64,000 nucleotides of DNA from an uncultured Trichococcus sp. (GTDB taxonomy: Bacteria; Bacillota; Bacilli; Lactobacillales; Aerococcaceae). Below, piece by piece: positions 56,448 to 64,000 of the stretch. Position numbers and translations under genes: made by a program. Every line of letters begins with the position of its first letter. Position 1 is the stretch's first letter. Where the stretch lies: contig NZ_OY764015.1 of the NCBI RefSeq assembly GCF_963667775.1, positions 2,841,001 through 2,905,000 on the forward strand. The letters run 5' to 3'. The notes beneath the pieces are model-generated. The model had not been told where the DNA came from, did not search any database, and worked only from the letters and a program-made list of their open reading frames with translations.

Positions 56448-57323
56448 ATGGATAAGAAAAGAATTGTCATTTATACGCTATTATTTATAGCAACGTTAGC
56501 GATAGCGACACAAGGATTCACGAATACAGGTTTGGACGGACTGCTTGTCCCGTTGCTTTTTACCTTTGCTTATTTTACGATCATCTTTATTATCGCAACA
56601 ATCATTAAAAACAATTCGATTGTCGATATTGGTTGGGGGATGGGCTTTGTTGTAGGGAGCTGGCTGACACTGCTTGTGACTGAAAATCCTACCGTTTTAT
56701 CGTATGCCATTGTTGGATTTATTACGGTGTGGGGACTTAGATTATCTTTGCGCTTATTGAAAAGAAATTACGGGAAGCCCGAAGATTTCAGATACGCACA
56801 GTGGCGGAAAGAGTGGGGCGATAAAGTAGTCATCACCGCCTTTTTCAGAGTGTTTGTGGTTCAGGGCATCATCAACTTTATCGTTGGATCTGCCAGCTAT
56901 GTGGTCATCAAATACAACGAATTCAGTTTTGATTCAGCTCACCGCTATTTTGTTTATGCCGCACTTTTCATTGCGCTGGTAGGATTGTTCTTTGAAGTAG
57001 TCGGGGATGAACAACTAAGACAACACATCAACAAAAAAACACGCACCCTTCTGCAAACAGGGTTATGGTCAGTCACGCGTCATCCAAACTATCTCGGTGA
57101 AATCCTGATTTGGATCGGATTGTATGCGAGTGGTATTACGTTGTTCTTTACGGATTCCATCAACCCTTATTATTATCTGTTATTAATCATCTCGCCTATT
57201 TTAATGAGTACCGTATTAATCAAAATATCGACGCCATTACTGGAGAAAAATATGGAGAAATACGATGGATGGGAAGAATATACCAAAAGAGTCCCGATGA
57301 TTTTTCCTTTCACAAAAAAATAA
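56448..57323 (+). CDS. DUF1295 / steroid 5-alpha-reductase-like membrane protein
   Basis: A 291-residue membrane protein with about seven helices. The C-terminal half carries the signature of the isoprenylcysteine methyltransferase / 5-alpha-reductase superfamily: RQHINKKTRTLLQTGLWSVTRHPNYLGEILIWIGLY. An N-terminal NNSIVDIGWGMGFV segment is typical of DUF1295. The bacterial role is unclear; NADPH-dependent reduction or methyl transfer to a lipid-like substrate are options from the family. AGAGGTGG precedes the ATG. A terminator follows at 57369-57416. Confidence 0.83.
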   Translation: MDKKRIVIYTLLFIATLAIATQGFTNTGLDGLLVPLLFTFAYFTIIFIIATIIKNNSIVDIGWGMGFVVGSWLTLLVTENPTVLSYAIVGFITVWGLRLSLRLLKRNYGKPEDFRYAQWRKEWGDKVVITAFFRVFVVQGIINFIVGSASYVVIKYNEFSFDSAHRYFVYAALFIALVGLFFEVVGDEQLRQHINKKTRTLLQTGLWSVTRHPNYLGEILIWIGLYASGITLFFTDSINPYYYLLLIISPILMSTVLIKISTPLLEKNMEKYDGWEEYTKRVPMIFPFTKK

Positions 57324-57368
57324 GCCGGCATAGGTATGATTAAAGTATTTTTATGAATGAAATTTTAT

Positions 57369-57416
57369 AAGCTGTATGCGAGGAAGGCTTTAGCTATTCC
57401 TTGCATGCAGCTTTTT
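57369..57416 (+). terminator. Terminator of the DUF1295 gene
   Basis: AAGCTGTATGCGAGGAA pairs, with two mismatches, with TTCCTTGCATGCAGCTT, followed by TTT. Confidence 0.82.
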
Positions 57417-57439
57417 AGTGCGATTCATTTTTTTATCTC

Positions 57440-57470
57440 TTGACTTAATGTCAAGGTTAAGGTGTACGCT
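57440..57470 (+). promoter_or_regulatory. MerR-type promoter of the DUF3737 gene
   Basis: TTGACT (57440-57445), a 19-bp spacer and TACGCT (57465-57470), with the dyad CTTAATGTCAAGGTTAAG starting in the -35. It has the same geometry as the promoter at 55299-55329, so one MerR-type regulator could control both. Confidence 0.72.
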
Positions 57471-57496
57471 CTGTATGTATCAGAGAGGGGAAATGA

Positions 57497-58363
57497 ATGA
57501 TGGAACATCTTAATCAACAGCTATTCACCGGGGAACGGGCGCTATTCAAAGGAAAAGACCTGCAGATCAGTCATTCAGTCTTTGCGGACGGGGAGTCTCC
57601 GTTGAAGGAAAGCAGCAACATCGCACTCGACAACACAATCTTCCGCTGGAAATATCCATTGTGGTATGCGCGGAACATCCTGGCAAACAACATCACTTTA
57701 GTGGAAACTGCGCGTTCCGGCATTTGGTATACAACTGGCATCACCCTCATCGACAGCATGATCCAAGCGCCCAAGACATTCAGGCGAGCCACCGATATCA
57801 CGCTGGAACGAGTGGAAATGCCAAATGCCCAAGAAACGTTATGGAACTGCAACGATATCACGCTGAAACACGTAAACGCAGCAGGCGATTATTTTGCGAT
57901 GAACAGCGAAAACATCCAAATCGAGCACTTTACGCTGTCGGGCAACTATGCCTTTGATGGCGTCAAGAATATCGAAATTTCGCATGCCAAGTTGCTTTCA
58001 AAAGACGCTTTCTGGAATTGCGAGAATGTGGTCGTCAGGGATTCGACGATCATCGGCGAATATTTGGGTTGGAATTCGAAAAACATCACCTTCATCGATT
58101 GCATCATCGAGAGCAACCAGGGCATGTGCTACATGGAAAACGTGAAGATGGAGAATTGCACGATCATCAACACGGATCTGGCGTTCGAATACTCAACGGT
58201 CGACGTTCAAGCGAACAGCCGCATCGACAGCGTCAAGAATCCGATCAGCGGCACGATAACCGCTGCGGGAATCGGAGAACTGATCCTGGACGACCCGGAA
58301 ATCGCTGCCGAGAACACCAAATACCAGCTTGCGGAGGAACAGGAATATGCCATTCGATTTTGA
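57497..58363 (+). CDS. DUF3737 family protein (beta-helix type)
   Basis: A 288-residue cytosolic protein made of imperfect repeats of about 20 residues (ENIQIEHFTLSG, KNIEISHAKLLS, ENVVVRDSTIIG, KNITFIDCIIES, ENVKMENCTIIN), which predict a right-handed beta-helix. It matches DUF3737, whose reaction is unknown. Two adjacent ATGs (57497, 57500) follow AGAGGGG. Its end overlaps the MalY-like gene by 17 bp, so the pair is co-translated from the MerR-type promoter. Confidence 0.85.
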   Translation: MMEHLNQQLFTGERALFKGKDLQISHSVFADGESPLKESSNIALDNTIFRWKYPLWYARNILANNITLVETARSGIWYTTGITLIDSMIQAPKTFRRATDITLERVEMPNAQETLWNCNDITLKHVNAAGDYFAMNSENIQIEHFTLSGNYAFDGVKNIEISHAKLLSKDAFWNCENVVVRDSTIIGEYLGWNSKNITFIDCIIESNQGMCYMENVKMENCTIINTDLAFEYSTVDVQANSRIDSVKNPISGTITAAGIGELILDDPEIAAENTKYQLAEEQEYAIRF

Positions 58364-59525
58364 CCAGATCATCGACAGACGGAACACCAACTCTTACAAG
58401 TGGGATGTCAAACCGGGCGAGCTGCCGATGTGGGTGGCGGACATGGACTTCGGAACGGCGCCTGCTGTTGTCGACGCCATCGAAAAGCGTCTGCGACAGG
58501 GCGCATTCGGCTATAATACTGTCCCGGACAGTTTCCGGGAAAGCATCATCAGGTGGTGGCAGAAGCGGCATCAATTTACGATGGAAAAGGAATGGATCCT
58601 CTATTGCACGGGCGTCGTCCCGGCCATCTCTTCGATTGTGCGGAAAATGACGGCATTAGGCGATGACATTGTCGTTCTTTCGCCGGTCTACAATATCTTT
58701 TACAATTCCATCCTGAACAACGGGCGGAAAGTATTGGCAAGCGAATTGCGCTATGAAGACGGAAGCTATGCCATCGATTTCGCGGACCTGGAAGAAAAAC
58801 TCGCCCGCGAAACGACTTCGCTGTTCATTTTCTGCAACCCGCATAATCCGATCGGCAAAGTCTGGGATCGGCCAACGCTGGAACGGATCGCCGAACTGTG
58901 CATCAAGCATGATGTGCTGGTCGTGAGCGACGAAATCCATTGCAATCTGACGCATATCGGCCATGCGTACATCCCGTTTGCCTCCCTTTCCCAGGAGATT
59001 GCTGACCGGACAATCAGCTGCATCGCGCCGACGAAAACTTTCAACATCGCCGGACTGCAAACAGCGGCGATCGTCATTCCGAATCCTGAAATCAGAAAAC
59101 AAGTGGACAGAGGGATCAATACGGATGAAGTGGCGGAACCGAATACTTTCGCGATCCAAGCGGCTGAAGCGGCTTTCGACGAAGGGGAAGAATGGCTGGA
59201 GGAGCTGCGGGAATATCTGGAACTGAACCGGAAATTCCTGATCGGTTCTTTGAAGGAACTTGTTCCCGAAGTCCAGGTGATCGAGGCTGAAGCAACTTAT
59301 CTGGCCTGGATCGAGTGCGCGGCGATTACGGAGGACACGAAGGAGCTGTGCGCGTTCATCAGGGAGAAAACCGGACTGTATCTTTCCGCAGGGGATATCT
59401 TCGGCGGAAACGGTTCGTGCTTTGTCCGTTGGAATTATGCCTGCCCGAAAGCACTCTTGGAGGACGGCATCCAACGTTTCGCCGAAGGTGTGGGACTGTA
59501 CAGAGAAGAATTTTCCGGTAAATAA
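58347..59525 (+). CDS. MalY/PatB-family PLP-dependent C-S lyase (cystathionine beta-lyase type)
   Basis: A 392-residue cytosolic fold-type I PLP enzyme. The N-terminus FDFDQIIDRRNTNSYKWD and LPMWVADMDFGTAP are typical of MalY/PatB. The cofactor Lys lies in APTKTFNIAGLQ (about residues 229-240), with NPHNPIGKVW and SDEIHCNL supporting it. These enzymes cleave cystathionine or cysteine conjugates to a thiol, pyruvate and ammonia. The ATG at 58347 follows GGAGG and overlaps the DUF3737 gene. Start choice leaves out six residues of a longer frame. Confidence 0.88.
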   Translation: MPFDFDQIIDRRNTNSYKWDVKPGELPMWVADMDFGTAPAVVDAIEKRLRQGAFGYNTVPDSFRESIIRWWQKRHQFTMEKEWILYCTGVVPAISSIVRKMTALGDDIVVLSPVYNIFYNSILNNGRKVLASELRYEDGSYAIDFADLEEKLARETTSLFIFCNPHNPIGKVWDRPTLERIAELCIKHDVLVVSDEIHCNLTHIGHAYIPFASLSQEIADRTISCIAPTKTFNIAGLQTAAIVIPNPEIRKQVDRGINTDEVAEPNTFAIQAAEAAFDEGEEWLEELREYLELNRKFLIGSLKELVPEVQVIEAEATYLAWIECAAITEDTKELCAFIREKTGLYLSAGDIFGGNGSCFVRWNYACPKALLEDGIQRFAEGVGLYREEFSGK

Positions 59526-59569
59526 AAAGGTGTAAAATCGCTGGAAAAATGCGGTTTTACACCTTTTTT
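59524..59569 (+). terminator. Terminator of the DUF3737-malY operon
   Basis: AAAAAGGTGTAAAA pairs perfectly with TTTTACACCTTTTT around 17 nt, followed by T. The stem begins at the stop codon. Confidence 0.9.
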
Positions 59570-59609
59570 GTTACTCAGAGCATATATTGCCCATCTCCTT
59601 AATATCTTT

Positions 59610-59667
59610 TATCTCGACACAAACAGTAAACTACGATTCCAAAATCAAAAATTATGAAGTCGAGATA
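59610..59667. promoter_or_regulatory. Spaced 9-bp inverted repeat at the second rpiR promoter
   Basis: TATCTCGAC (59610-59618) and GTCGAGATA (59659-59667) are exact inverses, 49 nt centre to centre. The second arm overlaps a probable -35 (TCGAGA, 59660-59665) placed 17 bp before TATAAT (59683-59688). This fits autoregulation by the RpiR-type protein. Confidence 0.6.
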
Positions 59668-59725
59668 TTTACGAAAATCATTTATAATGAAAAAGTAACC
59701 AGCCATTTTAAGGAGTGTGGAAATA

Positions 59726-60616
59726 GTGTATCTTTTTCAAAGAATTGAAGAAGCTGTATTTAAGCAGAATGATGCAAGAAGAACAATTGGCGAATTTTTG
59801 TTGACTAATCGAGAACAGTTGCCTAAATACTCAATGGATGAGATTGCAAAATTAACGTACACTTCCAAAGCTACTTTAGTACGATTTGCTAAATATTTTG
59901 ACTATTCTGGATGGACTGAATTTATGTATGCTTTTACTCATGAAGTGGCTCATTTTGAGGAAAATGCCTTTGAAGTAGATTCTAATATTCCGTTCTCTCG
60001 TTCAGCAGATACATTGGAAATTATTGAAAATCTAGCAAATTTACGGATTCAAACAATTAAAGAAACAAGTTCTTTAATGTCAGCAGATGATTTAAGCAGA
60101 GCTGCTAAAATTATTGGCCAAGCAAAAACTATTATTATTTACGGAAGAAGTCCCAATTCGTATTTTGGCGAATTGTTCAAGCGAAATTTAAATGCCATTC
60201 ATAAAAAGGCTTTTATGGCAGATAGCGATGAATCAGGACTTATTTCTAACACGTTGTCCAGTGAAGATTGTGCAGTGATCATCTCTTATTCTGGCAATAA
60301 TGCGGATACTTATCCGATGCAAAATGTTAAGTGGCTTTTAAATAACCGTGTCCCCATCATAAGTGTCACTAGCGGCGGAGAAAATTATCTTAGGGACTAT
60401 TCCACAATCGTTTTGAATATTTCAAGCAGAGAAAAACTATATTCTAAGATTTCTAATTTTTCTACAGAAGAATCAATCTTATTCATATTGAATGTTTTAT
60501 ATGCAAAAATTTTTTCTTTAGATTACGATAACAATATGGAAATGAAAATTCAAAATTCACGAACTTTGGAAACACACAGAAAGACTACATTCAAAGATAT
60601 TTCTGAAGAATTTTAA
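59726..60616 (+). CDS. MurR/RpiR-family regulator of the second beta-glucoside operon
   Basis: A 296-residue regulator with an RpiR helix-turn-helix (YSMDEIAKLTYTSKATLVRFAKYFDY; about residues 35-60) and a SIS domain (TIIIYGRSPNSYFGELFKRN, then VIISYSGNNADTYPM). The start is GTG 59726, 10 nt after AAGGAG; GTG 59717 lies too near the site. The gene is clearly more AT-rich than the operons before 59.5 kb. It stands before a PTS-GH1 pair just as the RpiR gene at 9093 does. Confidence 0.82.
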   Translation: MYLFQRIEEAVFKQNDARRTIGEFLLTNREQLPKYSMDEIAKLTYTSKATLVRFAKYFDYSGWTEFMYAFTHEVAHFEENAFEVDSNIPFSRSADTLEIIENLANLRIQTIKETSSLMSADDLSRAAKIIGQAKTIIIYGRSPNSYFGELFKRNLNAIHKKAFMADSDESGLISNTLSSEDCAVIISYSGNNADTYPMQNVKWLLNNRVPIISVTSGGENYLRDYSTIVLNISSREKLYSKISNFSTEESILFILNVLYAKIFSLDYDNNMEMKIQNSRTLETHRKTTFKDISEEF

Positions 60617-60620
60617 ATCA

Positions 60621-60657
60621 AAAAAAACAAAACGGGTTAATCGTTTTGTTTTTTTTT
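60621..60657 (+). terminator. Terminator of the second rpiR gene
   Basis: AAAAAAACAAAACG pairs with CGTTTTGTTTTTTT around 7 nt, with a further T run. Confidence 0.88.
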
Positions 60658-60674
60658 ACTATATTTTTAAACTA

Positions 60675-60870
60675 ATGGTTCTCTTGCGGCTGGATCCAGA
60701 AAAAAATAGCTGGTTTAATTTGTTGGAAGTGAAACAAATTTTACGAAAAAGCTCTAATAGAAGAAAAATATGAAACAGATTTTGACTTGCCGAATAAGCA
60801 TTGGAAACGCTGTCCCGAAGTGTTACATTCTATTCAGAAGAAATCTAATGTCTTACCGGTGACAACATAG
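60675..60870 (+). pseudogene. Possible coding remnant between regulator and PTS gene
   Basis: One frame reads MVLLRLDPEKNSWFNLLEVK and then shifts; another continues EEKYETDFDLPNKHWKRCPE to a stop at 60868-60870. Joined by one frameshift they would give about 65 residues of protein-like composition. I cannot name a family. A cre-like TGGAAACGCTGTCC lies inside at 60802-60815 and may instead be the useful element here. Confidence 0.25.
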
Positions 60871-60903
60871 AACTTACTTTAAATGAATGAAGGAGTGACT
60901 TGT

Positions 60904-62760
60904 ATGAGTAAAAAGTATGAAAAATTAGCTCAGGGTATTGTTGAGCAACTTGGTGGAAAAGAAAATATCACGGATGCATATCATTGCCAAACAAGATTAC
61001 GGTTCAAATTAGCGGATGAATCAAAGCTGAATAAAGATAAGCTTGAAGCATTAGATGGTGTTACTAAGTATCTAAGCAATGCCGGTGTACATCAAGTTGT
61101 CATCGGCACTCATGTGAAAGATGTTTTTGATGAAGTTGAGAAGAAAATTGATATTGTCTCTTCAAATGATAGCGTCCCAGAAAAAAAGGGCCCGGTTTCG
61201 GCCTTCATTGATTTCGTATCAGGCACATTCCAACCGGTTATTCCCGCACTATCTGGAGCAGGGATGGTTAAAGCAGTTTTAGCACTTTTAGTTGTTTTTA
61301 AAGTCATTACAAATGAGTCTCAAACATACTACATGTTAAATCTGTTCGCAGATGGGGTATTCTTCTTCTTGCCGATGATTTTAGCATTTACGGTAGCTCA
61401 AAAATTAAGATGTAATCCTATTTTAGCAGCGTCAGTAGCTGCAATGATGCTGCATCCAAACTGGGGAGCGCTTGTAACAGCGGGAGAACCTGTGAATTTC
61501 TTTGGGATTATTCCGTTCCGTCTAGCTTCATACTCTGGATCAGTTATTCCAATCTTAATTGTTATTTTCTGTCAGTCTTATGTCGAGAAGTATTTACGAA
61601 AAATTATTCCGAAATCAGTGGAGCTTGTATTTGTACCAATGTTGACATTCCTTCTCATGGGAACCCTTGCGTTTTCGATCTTAGGGCCAATCGGCAGTAT
61701 TATTGGTGGCTATTTAGCTTCATTCTTTACTTTCCTGAGTGTAAATGCAAGCTGGGTACCTGCAGTTCTGATAGGTGGTTTCCTTCCGATTATGGTCATG
61801 TTCGGTTTGCATAATGGTGTAGCACCATTGGGCGTAATGCAAATGGCTGAGCTCGGATATGACAGTATTTTTGGACCCGGTGCATTAGTATCAAATATTG
61901 CTCAGGCTACTGCGGCTGCGGTTGTTGCGTTCAGAACAAAAGATAAAAAAATAAAACAACTTGCTACATCAGGTTCAATCACGGCTTACATGGGGATTAC
62001 AGAACCCGTTTTGTATGGTGTGAATTTACCTAAAAAATATCCATTGATTTCTGCCATGATCGGTGGGGCATCAGGTGGATTATACGCAGGATTAACAAAT
62101 ACGCACAGATTTGCAACAGGTTCTTCCGGATTGCCTGCAGTGCTCTTGTATATCGGTGACGATACAATGAAATATTTCTGGAACATCATCATTGCCTTAA
62201 TCATTTCAGCAGTGGTCACTGCAATTTTGACGTATATTTTAAGTTTTAAATTTGAAAAAGATGAAGTCGTTGGCGAAGCTCCAGAAATTAAGGCAGTTAT
62301 TTTGGAAGATACGCGTTTGAATAGTCCGGTTCCAGGAACTGTTATTCCTTTGAGTGAAGTTGAAGATGAAGCGTTTGCTTCGGAAGCGTTAGGAAAAGGT
62401 TTTGCAGTTGAACCGTCAGAAGGTAAAGTATTTGCACCATTTGATGGGAAGGTAGTTGCGCTTTTCCCTACCAAACATGCTGTTGGCCTCGTATCTGATG
62501 CCGGTACAGAAATTTTGATTCATGTAGGTTTAAATACTGTTGAGTTGAAAGGAAAATATTTTGATGCCTTGGTTGAAGTTGGCCAAGAAGTGACTAAAGG
62601 TCAATTATTGCTGACTTTTGATATTAAGAAAATTCAAGAAGCTGGGTATTCTACTCAAGTTCCAGTAGTTGTAACAAACACTCCGCAATATTCATCTGTT
62701 GATACAATTGCGCAAGGAAAGGTCAGTAAAGCGGAGGATGTACTGGTGATCAAAATTTAA
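60904..62760 (+). CDS. PTS beta-glucoside transporter, EIIBCA (second copy)
   Basis: A 618-residue membrane permease with the same domain order as the copy at 10204: EIIB (Cys28 in AYHCQTRLRF), EIIC (helices from about 105 to 460, with GITEPVLYGVNL), and EIIA (His540 in ILIHVGLNTVEL). The ATG at 60904 follows AAGGAG by 8 nt. It is AT-rich, unlike the first copy, and clearly diverged from it, so it is not a recent local duplication. The GH1 gene follows after 12 bp. Confidence 0.9.
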   Translation: MSKKYEKLAQGIVEQLGGKENITDAYHCQTRLRFKLADESKLNKDKLEALDGVTKYLSNAGVHQVVIGTHVKDVFDEVEKKIDIVSSNDSVPEKKGPVSAFIDFVSGTFQPVIPALSGAGMVKAVLALLVVFKVITNESQTYYMLNLFADGVFFFLPMILAFTVAQKLRCNPILAASVAAMMLHPNWGALVTAGEPVNFFGIIPFRLASYSGSVIPILIVIFCQSYVEKYLRKIIPKSVELVFVPMLTFLLMGTLAFSILGPIGSIIGGYLASFFTFLSVNASWVPAVLIGGFLPIMVMFGLHNGVAPLGVMQMAELGYDSIFGPGALVSNIAQATAAAVVAFRTKDKKIKQLATSGSITAYMGITEPVLYGVNLPKKYPLISAMIGGASGGLYAGLTNTHRFATGSSGLPAVLLYIGDDTMKYFWNIIIALIISAVVTAILTYILSFKFEKDEVVGEAPEIKAVILEDTRLNSPVPGTVIPLSEVEDEAFASEALGKGFAVEPSEGKVFAPFDGKVVALFPTKHAVGLVSDAGTEILIHVGLNTVELKGKYFDALVEVGQEVTKGQLLLTFDIKKIQEAGYSTQVPVVVTNTPQYSSVDTIAQGKVSKAEDVLVIKI

Positions 62761-62772
62761 GGAGAGATTTAA

Positions 62773-64000
<1,228 letters not shown>

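Overview
The window looks like chromosomal DNA of a low-to-mid GC, fermentative Gram-positive bacterium of the Lactobacillales. Trichococcus or another Carnobacteriaceae member is my best guess, from gene content and style only, with no database check. Supporting signs are strong GGAGG-type ribosome binding sites, CcpA-type cre boxes in carbohydrate promoters, PTS permeases with fused EIIBCA domains, RpiR and AraC-type sugar regulators, intracellular rhamnosidases, and rho-independent terminators after most operons. I saw no rRNA, tRNA, CRISPR array, phage gene or transposase gene.

Layout. 1-9 kb holds mixed housekeeping genes: DUF4230 and DUF488 proteins, an AraC regulator fused to a GH39-like domain, an M20 amidohydrolase with an MFS exporter, a TRIC-type membrane protein, and a cysteine hydrolase divergent from an Lrp regulator. 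9-14.3 kb is an RpiR / beta-glucoside PTS / GH1 phospho-beta-glucosidase module with a TSUP transporter. 14.4-18.2 kb is a Leloir galK-galT-galE operon behind a textbook sigma-A promoter with a cre box. 18.5-24.3 kb is an AraC regulator divergent from rhaB-rhaA-rhaD-fucO (L-rhamnose to DHAP plus 1,2-propanediol). 25-28.3 kb is metE-metF. 29.3-31.4 kb carries a DEAD-box helicase and an RpiB/LacA-like isomerase on the minus strand. 31.6-43.7 kb is a rhamnoside locus: two intracellular GH78 rhamnosidases, two more AraC regulators, a GPH sugar:cation symporter, and beta-phosphoglucomutase tightly coupled to a GH3 enzyme. 45-54.2 kb is a ula-like ascorbate operon (DeoR, UlaG, EIIA, EIIC, EIIB, UlaF, UlaE, transketolase, an FG-GAP-like protein) without a visible UlaD. 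54.5-59.5 kb has cupin and CMD proteins, two AT-rich membrane proteins, DUF3737 and a MalY-like lyase. 59.6-64 kb is a second, AT-rich RpiR / PTS / GH1 module cut by the window end.

How the genes work together: rhamnosides probably enter through the GPH symporter. GH78 enzymes release rhamnose for the rha operon, and the aglycone or glucoside part may go to GH3 plus PgmB. Galactose, beta-glucosides and ascorbate have their own operons, several with cre boxes.

The most unusual signal is not a gene. At eight intergenic places, all 3' of genes, there are arrays of short inverted repeats spaced about 50-52 nt apart (about five helical turns of DNA). The stem sequence differs between most sites, yet the spacing is nearly constant. 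One array lies inside a 289-bp element with perfect 19-bp terminal inverted repeats.
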